DNA of 64,000 nt from Acidimicrobiia bacterium (GTDB lineage Bacteria > Actinomycetota > Acidimicrobiia > Spongiisociales > UBA5794). Shown one piece after another: positions 9,441-16,863 of the stretch. Below the pieces are notes generated by a model. The model had not been told where the DNA came from. It worked only from the letters and a program-made list of their open reading frames with translations, and ran no database searches. The translations under genes were made by a program, and so were the position numbers. Numbering within the stretch: position 1 is the stretch's first letter; each line of letters opens with the position of its first letter. The stretch covers positions 62,001 through 126,000 of the forward strand of contig JAWKJB010000002.1 in the NCBI GenBank assembly GCA_041393965.1, given 5' to 3'.

Positions 9441-9609
9441 CAACGTGGGGGTGATCAGATTCCGATGTCACCGCGGTCCAGTCGCCGCAGCCGAACAGGA
9501 GTAGTCAAGAGTACTCGGGTGGCCTGAGCGTTCCGTTGTCAACGACGGTTGACTGGGGGCCTTAGTCGTTGCGCTCTTTTCTCCAATTCGCGGCGAGGCC
9601 CGGACGTCT

Positions 9610-9756
9610 GACAGGGCGTCGGACGCGTTGATGCTCGTCGTCGGCATCCTCGTCGGCAAGATCTCCGAGTGGTACACCTCGGACCACTACAAGACCGTCA
9701 AAGAGATCGCTCGCCAAGCCGAGACCGGCCCCGCGACGGTGACCCTGGCAAGTCCC
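9610..9756 (+). pseudogene. hppA: Fragment of membrane-bound proton/sodium-pumping pyrophosphatase
   Basis: About 49 codons read MLVVGILVGKISEWYTSDHY followed by KTVKEIARQAETGPATVTLAS, closely matching the internal HppA segment around TEYYTS...ETGPAT. The open frame stops matching exactly at 9756, where an IS3 terminal repeat begins, and there is no neighbouring start or catalytic region. It is a stranded internal fragment, probably left by an IS-mediated rearrangement. The complete gene is not in the window. Confidence 0.75.
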
Positions 9757-9782
9757 TGGAGTTGCCAGGGTTTGTTGGACAC
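9757..9782. repeat. Solitary 26-bp IS3 terminal repeat
   Basis: The 26 bases starting TGGAGTTGCCAGGG and ending TTTGTTGGACAC match the left end of the intact IS3 element at 12425-12450 at all but one or two positions, in the same orientation. No transposase is attached, so this is an orphan end joined directly to the hppA fragment. The non-repeat DNA at 9441-9609 shows no gene that I can support. Confidence 0.8.
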
Positions 9783-9812
9783 GCGTTCCCGGTGTCGGCG
9801 GCCGTGAGATCC

Positions 9813-9874
9813 TGCCCACTGGCGGTCATGTAGCTGCCCACCGGCGACCATCAGAATTGCCCACTGGCGGCCAG
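9813..9874. repeat. Three 17-bp repeats at the end of a decayed IS21-type element
   Basis: TGCCCACTGGCGGTCAT (9813-9829), TGCCCACCGGCGACCAT (9835-9851) and TGCCCACTGGCGGCCAG (9858-9874) form spaced direct repeats. Multiple short repeats like these are typical of IS21-family ends, and istA/istB remnants follow immediately on the + strand. Confidence 0.7.
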
Positions 9875-9985
9875 TGGTTCTGCCCATGTTGATGTTTGCG
9901 TCCTCATCGTGGATTGCTGCGTTGGGGTGTTCCTCCCGTTTGCAACGGCGGTAGACCAGGCCAGACCAGCGGACCAGGAGGAACA

Positions 9986-11090
9986 GGTGGAGTCTCACGA
10001 GGCGATCATGGAGATTCTGGGAACTTTCGACCTAACTGGGTCGCTTCGTGCCGCTGGGGAGCTGGCGGGCTGTTCGCATCACAGGGTGGCGGAGTATTTG
10101 GCCCGCCGCGACGTGGGCTAGTTCTTGGCTAGTTACCGTCGGTGGACCCAGTGGTGCGGCCAAGTTGATCGACCCGCTCCCGCCGAAGCTGGAGGTTTGG
10201 GTGGAACGGTCCCAGGGCAAGATTGGTGGTGATGTCGTGATCGACAAGCTCGAGTCGTTCGGGTTTACGGGTTCGGATCGGACGGACCGTCGGGTGCCGG
10301 CTGAGGCAAAGGCGAATTATCGGGCGGGGAGACGGCGGGTGTATCGGCCGTGGATCACCGAACCGGGAATGTCGGCCCAATGGGAATGTGGTATGGCCCC
10401 CGAGTGGATGGTCGGCAGACGCAGTTGTGGTGCGCGTGGCTGGCGTGGTCCCGATCGCGGGTGGTTTCCCGACTTGGGGCAGATTCTGCCGACAGTGATC
10501 GGTTGTCTCGACCAGGCGATGCGCCGGTTCGGTGGCGCTCCGACCTATTGGCTGACCGACAACAAACGGACGGTGACCATCGAGAATGTGGCGGGATCGC
10601 GGTTCGTCATCCGTTGATCGTCGAGGCGGGCAACCACGAAGGAGTGACGATCGCTACGTGTGTTCGGGCGGATCCAGAGTCGAAGGGCGGGTCGGAAGCA
10701 GCACTGCGGATCGCCAGAGCCGACCTGGTCCCCACGATCCAACATCAGAGACGAATACGAGTCGTGGGCGGAGCTGGTGGAAGTCTGCGAGATGTTCATG
10801 GACAAGGTCAATCACAGGATCCAAGGCTCACCCGCCGAGCTCCAGCCGAGATGCTCGCCGACGAACGCCAGCGTCTCCATCGGATCCCCGACCCTGGTTT
10901 CACGGCTGCGTTTGGCGAGACCCGCAGAGTGTCATGGTCGTCGATGATCAGCTACGGCGGTGTCGCGTATTCGGTTCCTCACACTCCTGTCGACGAGACA
11001 GTATGGGTGCGGGTCGACGGTGATGAGATCGTCGCCACCTGCGTGTCAGCTTCAGGGGCGTGGAGGTGGCCCGTCACCGCAGGTCGACCC
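9986..11090 (+). pseudogene. istA: IS21-family transposase IstA, decayed
   Basis: The start is visible (GTG after an AGGAGG) with the helix-turn-helix text LTGSLRAAGELAGCSHHRVA, then a stop and several frame changes. Successive frames carry recognisable IstA pieces: VWVERSQGKIGGDVVIDKL, AKANYRAGRRRVYRPW, RQTQLWCAWLAWSR, ATCVRADPESKGGSEAALR and APAEMLADERQRLH. At least three frame shifts and one stop are needed, so this is a genuine pseudogene. It is followed by the start of istB. Confidence 0.8.
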
Positions 11091-11101
11091 CAGGGTCACC
11101 A

Positions 11102-11289
11102 ATGAGACGAGCCTCGTCGATTGCCCACCGCTGCAAAGCAGCCGGGTTCCCCACCAGGGAAACGTTCGACACCTGCGATTCGTCGGTGTCTTCGATTCCC
11201 GAACCGACCCAACGGTCATTGGCCACCCTCGAATGGATCGAACGCCACGAGAACCTGGTGGTATGCGGACCCTCCGGCACCGGCAAGAG
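11102..11289 (+). pseudogene. istB: IstB ATPase helper, 5' fragment
   Basis: Reads into RSLATLEWIERHENLVVCGP and then the P-loop SGTGKSE, the typical IstB N-terminal region through Walker A. Coding similarity stops at 11289, where the left end of an IS3-type element begins (TGAACCACCCTGGGAAATC), so the rest of istB was removed or displaced by that insertion. Confidence 0.75.
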
Positions 11290-11344
11290 TGAACCACCCT
11301 GGGAAATCTGGAGACTCTCGAGTTTGGATGTGAGGATGGGAGTC

Positions 11345-11686
11345 ATGAGTTCTGATGGATGGTCTGGGGCGCCGACGAGGCGCAGGTATACGCCGGAGCA
11401 GAAGGCGGAGGCGGTACGTCTCGTGCGGCTGCGACGGGAGGAGACGGGTGAGCGGTTCGGGTCGGTGAAGGCGGTCGCCTCCCAGCTCGGGTACGGGATC
11501 GAGTCGGTGCGGAACTGGGTCGCTCAAGCTGAGACCGACGCTGGTGAGCGGCCTGGCACCACGACGGCTGATGCGGACCGGATCAGGCGGTTGGAGCAGG
11601 AGAACCGGGAGTTGCGCCGATCGAACGAGATTCTGAAGAGGGCTTCGGCTTTCTTTGCGGCGGAGCTCGACCGCCCACAGAGATGA
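11345..11686 (+). CDS. IS3-family transposase OrfA (element A)
   Basis: 113 aa from ATG 11345 (an in-frame ATG lies at 11336). It contains the helix-turn-helix region RRRYTPEQKAEAVRLVR through FGSVKAVASQLGYGIESVRN and the leucine-zipper-like RRLEQENRELRRSNEIL near the C-terminus, both standard for IS3 OrfA. The stop overlaps the orfB start (ATGATG), the usual place for programmed frameshifting. Intact itself, but its element is not. Confidence 0.85.
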   Translation: MSSDGWSGAPTRRRYTPEQKAEAVRLVRLRREETGERFGSVKAVASQLGYGIESVRNWVAQAETDAGERPGTTTADADRIRRLEQENRELRRSNEILKRASAFFAAELDRPQR

Positions 11687-12424
11687 TGGTGGCGTTCGTG
11701 GACGACAACCGGGACGAGTTCGGGGTCGAGCCCATCTGCAAAGAGTTGCCGATGGCCCCGTCCACCTATTACGACAACAAGGGACGGGAGCCGTCGGCCC
11801 GGGCGCTGAGGGATCAGCTGATGATGGCGATCCTCATGGCCATCTGGGTGGCGAACCGGAAGGTGTATGGGGTGCACAAGCTGTGGAAGGCAGCGAAACG
11901 TGCGGGCCATGACATCGGGTGGGACCAGACCGCCCGACTCATGAAGCTCATGGCGATCCAGGGCGTGTCACGCCAGCGCAGGGTGCGGACCACCAAGGCT
12001 GATTCCGGCGTGGCCCGGCCGGCTGATCTGGTCGACCGCGGGTTCACCGCGTCGGCTCCCAACCGGTTGTGGGTGGTCGACCTCGCGTATGTGGCGACCT
12101 GGGCGGGTGTGGCGTATGTGTGTTTCATCACCGACGCCTTCTCCAGGATGATCGTAGGCTGGCGGGTCGCTTCGCACATGTGAGCCGAGATGGTGACCGA
12201 CGCGTTGGCGATGGCCGCCTGGAACCGGGGATGCAGTCTCGTAGGGCTGGTGGCGCACTCAGACGCCGGCAGCCAATTCACATCGATCCGGTGGGGCGAA
12301 GCACTCGACGAGCTCGGAGCCACCCCGTCGATCGGGTCGGTCGGTGACAGCTTCGATAACGCTCTCGCTGAGACCGTCAACGGCCTCTACAAGACCGAGC
12401 TGATCTACGGGCCCGACCAGGGAC
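11683..12424 (+). pseudogene. IS3-family transposase OrfB (element A), nonsense-mutated and truncated
   Basis: DDE integrase-type transposase. Visible are VVDLAYVATWAGVAYVCFIT (first Asp), an in-frame TGA at 12181-12183 after GWRVASHM, then HSDAGSQFTS (second Asp) and FDNALAETVNGLYKTELIYG (catalytic Glu) in the same frame. The frame ends at GPDQG, where element B is inserted, so the C-terminal quarter is missing. It cannot give active transposase. Confidence 0.85.
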
Positions 12425-12464
12425 TGGAGTTGCCCCGGTTTGTTGGACACGGGTTTGTGTTGGT

Positions 12465-13328
12465 TCATGCGGCGTGGTCAGCGTAGGTGGCGGCGGGTGT
12501 TCGGTGTCCGAGTGGGGCTTGGTGACGGTTCCGGTTGTAGAAGGTTTCGATGTATTCGAACAGGACGGTGCGCAGCTGGGAGCGGGTCATCTGTGACCAG
12601 TCGCCGTAGATGTGTCGGATCTCGCGCTTGATGGTTGCCCAGGTGGTCTCCATGGCGGCGTTGTCGTAGCAGTTCCCGGTCCTCGAGAACGATGGTGCAA
12701 TGCCCCAGTCGGCCATTCGGTTCGAGAACTCCAGGCTCGTGTATTGGGATCCCCGGTCGGCGTGATGGATGAGTTCATCGTCTGGGTGGCGCCGGCCGAG
12801 CGCCATGACCAGGGCGTTGACGGCCAGGTCGGTGGTCTGACGCACACCCATGGACCAGCCAACGATCGACTGATCACAGAGGTCCTTGATGCCTGCGAGG
12901 TAGAGGGTGCCGTCCCAACAGGCGAACTCGGTGATGTCAGCAACCCATCGCTGATCCGGTGCCTCGGCGGTGAAGTCGCGTTGGAGCCGGTCTGGTGCTG
13001 GTGCCGTGTTCGGTCGTCCTTTCCGCCACTTGCGGCGCCCGTGAACACCCACGAGACCCTCAGCAGCCATGAGGCGAGCGACCCGCTTGCGGCCTACCTG
13101 GATGCCTCGATGCCGTAGCTGGCCACAGACCCGCGGTGCCCCATAGGTGCCGTGAGACGCCGTATGGATATCGACGATCTCAACGGTGAGTGCAGCGTCG
13201 TCGCGGTCACGTTGGGACGGCTCCCGGCTCCGCCACTCGTAGAACGTTGAACGAGGCACCCCAGCAAGTGCACAGAGCCTGGTGACCGGATACCGATCGG
13301 CATGCTCGGAGACGAACCGTCGGCTCAC
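12465..13328 (-). CDS. IS3-family transposase OrfB (element B)
   Basis: 287 aa integrase-core transposase with an intact DDE set: Asp in WVADITEFACWDG, Asp in HHADRGSQYTS and Glu in NCYDNAAMETTWATIK. An N-terminal HTH_21-type region (HGTYGAPRVCGQLRHRGI) precedes the core. It overlaps orfA by ATGA, the likely translational frameshift region. It appears functional and is the only complete transposase in the window. Confidence 0.9.
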   Translation of the reverse strand: MSRRFVSEHADRYPVTRLCALAGVPRSTFYEWRSREPSQRDRDDAALTVEIVDIHTASHGTYGAPRVCGQLRHRGIQVGRKRVARLMAAEGLVGVHGRRKWRKGRPNTAPAPDRLQRDFTAEAPDQRWVADITEFACWDGTLYLAGIKDLCDQSIVGWSMGVRQTTDLAVNALVMALGRRHPDDELIHHADRGSQYTSLEFSNRMADWGIAPSFSRTGNCYDNAAMETTWATIKREIRHIYGDWSQMTRSQLRTVLFEYIETFYNRNRHQAPLGHRTPAATYADHAA

Positions 13329-13606
13329 CTGTTCGTCTCCCGAGCGAAATACGCTGCCGCCTTGCGGAGGATCTCCCGATCCAGACGCAACTCTCGATTC
13401 TCCTTCCGGAGCCGCTCGAGCTCAGCACGCTCATCAGGATCAAGACCCGACTCGGCTTCGGCACGAGCCGCCTTGACCCACGCTGCAAGCGTGTTATCCG
13501 AAATCCCCAACGACCGAGCAACCTCGACCCTTGGACGGTCAGACGACCGATACAACTCGACAGCTTCCCTCCGGAACTCCTCCGGATACTTGCTTGGACG
13601 ACCCAT
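13325..13606 (-). CDS. IS3-family transposase OrfA (element B)
   Basis: 93 aa. It starts MGRPSKYPEEFRREAVELYR with the helix-turn-helix VARSLGISDNTLAAWVKAAR and ends with the coiled segment ELERLRKENRELRLDREIL followed by KAAAYFARE, exactly the OrfA pattern. It lies about 40 bp inside the right inverted repeat of element B and supplies the DNA-binding part of an OrfAB fusion made by frameshifting. Confidence 0.9.
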   Translation of the reverse strand: MGRPSKYPEEFRREAVELYRSSDRPRVEVARSLGISDNTLAAWVKAARAEAESGLDPDERAELERLRKENRELRLDREILRKAAAYFARETNR

Positions 13607-13682
13607 CGAAGGGCTCCCTTCCCCTGAGACTCACCCCAGGATCGGGTGTCCAACAAACCGGGTCAACTCCACAGGTTACCGT

Positions 13683-14234
13683 TCAGCTGCGGCTGAAGAG
13701 CTTTCTCAACCACGCCCGGATGCTCCTGATGAGTAGCACGCCGAGTGAGACGGTGGGCTGTTGCTGGAAGCCTGACGAACCGTCGTTTCCTGAATCCAGG
13801 GTGCCTTCGAGGCAGCTGACGAACTCATCGATTATCTGAGTTGTAAGCTCTTCAATAATCGCGCTTCGGCCAAACTGCGCCGCCGCACCCGATAGGGCGA
13901 CATCCGCGTCGACTGTAATCGAAGTCTCACGGTCGGTCTCCCTGAGCGAATACTCGACCACGACCTTGCCTCGGCTGCCACCTTTGCGATCGACGCCTTC
14001 GCCCTCAATTCGACCGGATCGGTCCGAGATATCGCTCTGGACGGCTGCTGTTCCTTCGAAGTTCGTTCTAATGGGGCCGAGCCGTGTTTGGATCCTACCC
14101 ATGTACTTGCCATTGCCGAGATCCTCAAGAATCTCAGCGCCCGGCAGGCAACTCGCGACGGCTGGGACATCGTCGAAGATCGACCAAACCTCCTCTAGTG
14201 GGCGACGCACCTGGAATTCTCGACTTATTCTCAT
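13683..14234 (-). CDS. CoxG-family SRPBCC protein
   Basis: About 183 aa. The N-terminal 145 residues are a SRPBCC/CoxG fold (FQVRRPLEEVWSIFDDVPAV, CLPGAEILEDLGNGKYMG), and the C-terminus has a hydrophobic stretch SLGVLLIRSIRAWLRKLF that could be membrane-associating. CoxG proteins accompany molybdenum hydroxylases of the CO-dehydrogenase type and are thought to help anchor or mature them. The ATG at 14234 is chosen because the longer frame adds unrelated residues. Last gene of the predicted operon that begins at 26141; 47 bp separate it from the SQR gene. Element B lies just beyond its 3' end. Confidence 0.82.
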   Translation of the reverse strand: MRISREFQVRRPLEEVWSIFDDVPAVASCLPGAEILEDLGNGKYMGRIQTRLGPIRTNFEGTAAVQSDISDRSGRIEGEGVDRKGGSRGKVVVEYSLRETDRETSITVDADVALSGAAAQFGRSAIIEELTTQIIDEFVSCLEGTLDSGNDGSSGFQQQPTVSLGVLLIRSIRAWLRKLFSRS

Positions 14235-14280
14235 CGTGCCTGATCCCCAGGTTGCACGAGCGGCGTGCAAGCACATCGCA

Positions 14281-15483
14281 CTACATCCTTCCCTTCAATA
14301 TCAGATTCCAATACATCCACGGCAATCCGTACCGCTTGAGGAGCCACATGTCATACCGTTCTCGCGCGAGATTGATGAACGGGATCGACGGAATGTGATT
14401 GCCGTCATAGTCGAATTCCGGAAGCAGCACACGGTTCCGCGCGGTCGTCAACGGACACGACGCATACCCGTTGTAGTGACTCGATGGTGCTTCTCCGGTT
14501 GCTTCCAAGAGCAGGTTCCTCTCGACGACGGGTACCTGCTTTCGGACAGCTGCGCCAGTCTTGGCATTGGGCGTGCTCGCAACATCGCCGAGTGAAAAGA
14601 CATTGTCGTAAACACGATGTTGCAAGGTGGCTGGATCAACATCTACCCACCCTGCCTCGTTCGCAAGAGGACTTGCCTTGATCCAGTCCGCTGGCCCTTG
14701 CTGCGGAACACAGTGTAAGAAGTCATATGGAATGCTCGACTGGTCTCCGGTAGATCGATCCTGCACCGTGACGGTGCCCTCCGTACCGTCGACGGCGACT
14801 ACCTCGTGGCCATACCGGACCTCAATTCCGTACCGCTCAACAACAGCTTCGAGTCGGGCTGCAAACTGGGGGAGTCCGAACAGTGTTTCACCGGGGAGGA
14901 CAAGGATGACTCTGATTCTGTCAAGTATGCCCTGGGATCTCCAATAGTCGGACGCGAGGTACATGATCTTCTGCGGAGCGCCAGGACACTTGATCGGGCC
15001 ATCGGGAACGACGAAAACGGCGGTCCCGCCTTCTAGCCGTCGGATTCGTTCCCAGGTCGCTGGCGCAAGCTGTGCCGAATACACGCTTGTTGCAGCTCCC
15101 GATGAGAGCGCGGCTTCAGCCCCTGGCAGAGCGTCCCAATAAAGTTCGATTCCAGGGCACACGACAAGAGAGTCGTATTCGATGGTCGCACCATCATCCA
15201 GATCGACGGTAGCGGCATTTGGGTCCAATGACACGACTGATTTCTGCACCCAGGTTACGCCTTCTGGCATGACGCGGGCAGTCGTCCGAACGCTCTTGTC
15301 GACGCTCGTCAGACCACCGCCGACCAGAGTCCATAGCGGCTGGTAGAAATGCACGCTTGAGGGTTCGATAACCGACACATCGAGATGTGTCTGTCGAGCG
15401 AGCCGAGCTGACAGCGAGATTCCGGCATTTCCGCCTCCGACGATTAGCACCCTTCGTCGCGAGTTCGTCTTCCGAGATCTCAT
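14281..15483 (-). CDS. sqr: Sulfide:quinone oxidoreductase, type II-like
   Basis: 400 aa FAD protein that should oxidise sulfide to sulfane sulfur and pass electrons to quinone. N-terminal FAD motif VLIVGGGNAGISLSARLAR; the segment GPIKCPGAPQKIMYLASDYW and the later GYASCPLTTARNRVLLPEFD closely resemble the mitochondrial type II enzyme and carry both Cys residues expected for the persulfide-forming pair. The C-terminus YGLPWMYWNLILKG also matches, consistent with peripheral membrane association. Its start overlaps the 2Fe-2S subunit gene by ATGA, so it is translationally coupled to a molybdenum hydroxylase, an unusual partner. With the sulfurtransferase at 19269 it implies sulfide production by this pathway. 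Confidence 0.85.
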   Translation of the reverse strand: MRSRKTNSRRRVLIVGGGNAGISLSARLARQTHLDVSVIEPSSVHFYQPLWTLVGGGLTSVDKSVRTTARVMPEGVTWVQKSVVSLDPNAATVDLDDGATIEYDSLVVCPGIELYWDALPGAEAALSSGAATSVYSAQLAPATWERIRRLEGGTAVFVVPDGPIKCPGAPQKIMYLASDYWRSQGILDRIRVILVLPGETLFGLPQFAARLEAVVERYGIEVRYGHEVVAVDGTEGTVTVQDRSTGDQSSIPYDFLHCVPQQGPADWIKASPLANEAGWVDVDPATLQHRVYDNVFSLGDVASTPNAKTGAAVRKQVPVVERNLLLEATGEAPSSHYNGYASCPLTTARNRVLLPEFDYDGNHIPSIPFINLARERYDMWLLKRYGLPWMYWNLILKGRM

Positions 15484-15977
15484 CTGGCATTCCCGAGGTC
15501 AGCAACGGCTGAGCCAGCTATCTTGACCGCGTCGACAATGGACTCGTATCCGGTACACCGGCAGATGTTGCCGGATAGCCATTCACGTACCTGTTGATCG
15601 GAAGGGTTGGGTTCGTTGTCCAGCAATTCAATGATGGTGAGCACCATGCCGGGAGTGCAGAAGCCGCACTGCAGCCCGTGGCACTCCTTCATGGCGTGTT
15701 GCACCGGATGCAATTCGCCGGTTTCCGTCTCGAGACCCTCGATTGTCACGATGTCAGCACCTGACATCTGGGCTGCGTACAGGATGCAGGACCGAACGGA
15801 TTTCCCGTTGAGCAAGACGGTGCATGCGCCGCAGGCACCGTGTTCACATCCGACATGGGTACCAGTCAACTCAAGGTCGCCACGCAAGAAGTCGGCCAAG
15901 GTCAAGCGTGGTTCGACTTCCCGGAGGAATCTGATCCCATTGACTGTCAGTTCAATGCTGATCTTATCGGTCGTCAT
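15480..15977 (-). CDS. Molybdenum hydroxylase, [2Fe-2S] subunit (CoxS/HmfC type)
   Basis: 165 aa small subunit with two [2Fe-2S] clusters. The plant-type ferredoxin cluster shows as CEHGACGACTVLLNG plus a later Cys, and the helical-domain cluster as CGFCTPGMVL and CRCTGYESIVDA. It transfers electrons between the molybdenum site and FAD in a heterotrimer with 15964-16863 and 16860-19226. It overlaps the medium-subunit gene by 14 bp and the SQR gene by 4 bp. Confidence 0.92.
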   Translation of the reverse strand: MTTDKISIELTVNGIRFLREVEPRLTLADFLRGDLELTGTHVGCEHGACGACTVLLNGKSVRSCILYAAQMSGADIVTIEGLETETGELHPVQHAMKECHGLQCGFCTPGMVLTIIELLDNEPNPSDQQVREWLSGNICRCTGYESIVDAVKIAGSAVADLGNAR

Positions 15978-16863
15978 TCGAATACCTCTTGCTTCCCTTC
16001 GTGTTGTGGAGGCACTCGATCAATGCCCGTTGTGTCAGTTCACGGATCAGATGACGGCGAAAGCTCGCCGAGGCATGATCGTCGGCGACCGGATCCGACT
16101 CACTCGCCGCTATCTCGCTGACCTCACGAATCGCATCCTCGGATAATCTGGCAGCTTGGAGATACTGGGAGGCCGAGCTTGATTCCCAGGGCTTGGAGTC
16201 AACGCCGGAATACACCAAGCGACCTGACAAGCATGACCCGTCGGGATCCACCCTGACTACCGCTGCCACGCCGACGATCCCGAAATCACCAGTGCGCCGA
16301 CAGAATTCCATCCAGGCTTGAGCTTCGTGCCCGAGTCGGTCTTGAATGCGAATCGCGGTCACGAGCTCATCTGGTTCCGCCGTTGTTGTGAACGGGCCTC
16401 GAAAGAACTCAGCTGCCGGCACCTCGCGCGCACCGCGTCGGCTGACGAGGACAATACGCGCATCGAGGGCTACCAGAACCGACGGGTATTCTGCTGCTGG
16501 GTCGGCATGCGCAACTGACCCGCCGATGGTTCCGCGATTGCGGATCGAGATGTGCCCGATTTGACCGGCCGCGCGTGCAAGGATCGACCATCGCGAAGCG
16601 ACGGCTTCTGATGTCTCGACATTCCGGTGGCGGGTCAGCGCCCCGATTTCGAGATTGCCTTGTGCGTCCAGGTTCGTTCCCGAAAGCGTGGACAAACGAT
16701 TGATATCGACCAAGAGATCCGGAAACGCGAGGCGCAGATTCAAAAGAGGACCGAGACTCTGACCTCCCGACAAGATCTTGGCATCAGGACCATTCTCAGC
16801 GAGAAGAGCCGACGCGTGATCGACCGATTCCGCGATCGCAAGTTCGAAAGACGCTGGCTTCAT
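15964..16863 (-). CDS. Molybdenum hydroxylase, FAD subunit (CoxM type)
   Basis: 299 aa FAD-binding subunit. Motifs AKILSGGQSLGPLLNLRLA (FAD pyrophosphate loop, about 29-48) and IRNRGTIGGSVAHADPAAEYP (about 107-127) are standard. Unlike HcrB at 112-1107 it lacks the four-Cys insertion, so it belongs to a hydroxylase/dehydrogenase and not to a hydroxybenzoyl-CoA reductase. It overlaps the large subunit gene by ATGA. Closest functional relatives include CO dehydrogenase, furoyl-CoA dehydrogenase and nicotinate-type hydroxylases; sequence alone does not separate them. Confidence 0.9.
   Translation of the reverse strand: MKPASFELAIAESVDHASALLAENGPDAKILSGGQSLGPLLNLRLAFPDLLVDINRLSTLSGTNLDAQGNLEIGALTRHRNVETSEAVASRWSILARAAGQIGHISIRNRGTIGGSVAHADPAAEYPSVLVALDARIVLVSRRGAREVPAAEFFRGPFTTTAEPDELVTAIRIQDRLGHEAQAWMEFCRRTGDFGIVGVAAVVRVDPDGSCLSGRLVYSGVDSKPWESSSASQYLQAARLSEDAIREVSEIAASESDPVADDHASASFRRHLIRELTQRALIECLHNTKGSKRYSNDDR

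Larger units (their letters stand above)
11290..12424 (+). mobile_element. IS3-family element A, right end missing
   Basis: Begins with a typical IS3 end (TGAACCACCCTGGGAAATC) inserted in istB. It carries orfA and orfB in +; orfB has an internal stop and breaks off at 12424 where element B begins. Neither the right end nor the remaining transposase codons reappear beyond element B, so the element lost its 3' part. Confidence 0.8.
12425..13671 (-). mobile_element. IS3-family element B, 1247 bp, structurally complete
   Basis: Bounded by 26-bp inverted repeats at 12425-12450 and 13646-13671 that differ at one position (TGGAGTTG[C/A]CCCGGTTTG and onward to GGACAC). It holds intact orfA and orfB on the - strand. 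I see no convincing 3-4 bp target duplication: the left flank is GGAC and the right flank CAGG. The right flank is not the continuation of element A, which suggests a deletion adjacent to the element after insertion. Confidence 0.88.

Noticed and set aside
12421..13675. Target-site duplication around IS3 element B
   Set aside because: Left flank GGAC and right flank CAGG do not match at 3 or 4 bp, consistent with a deletion next to the element.
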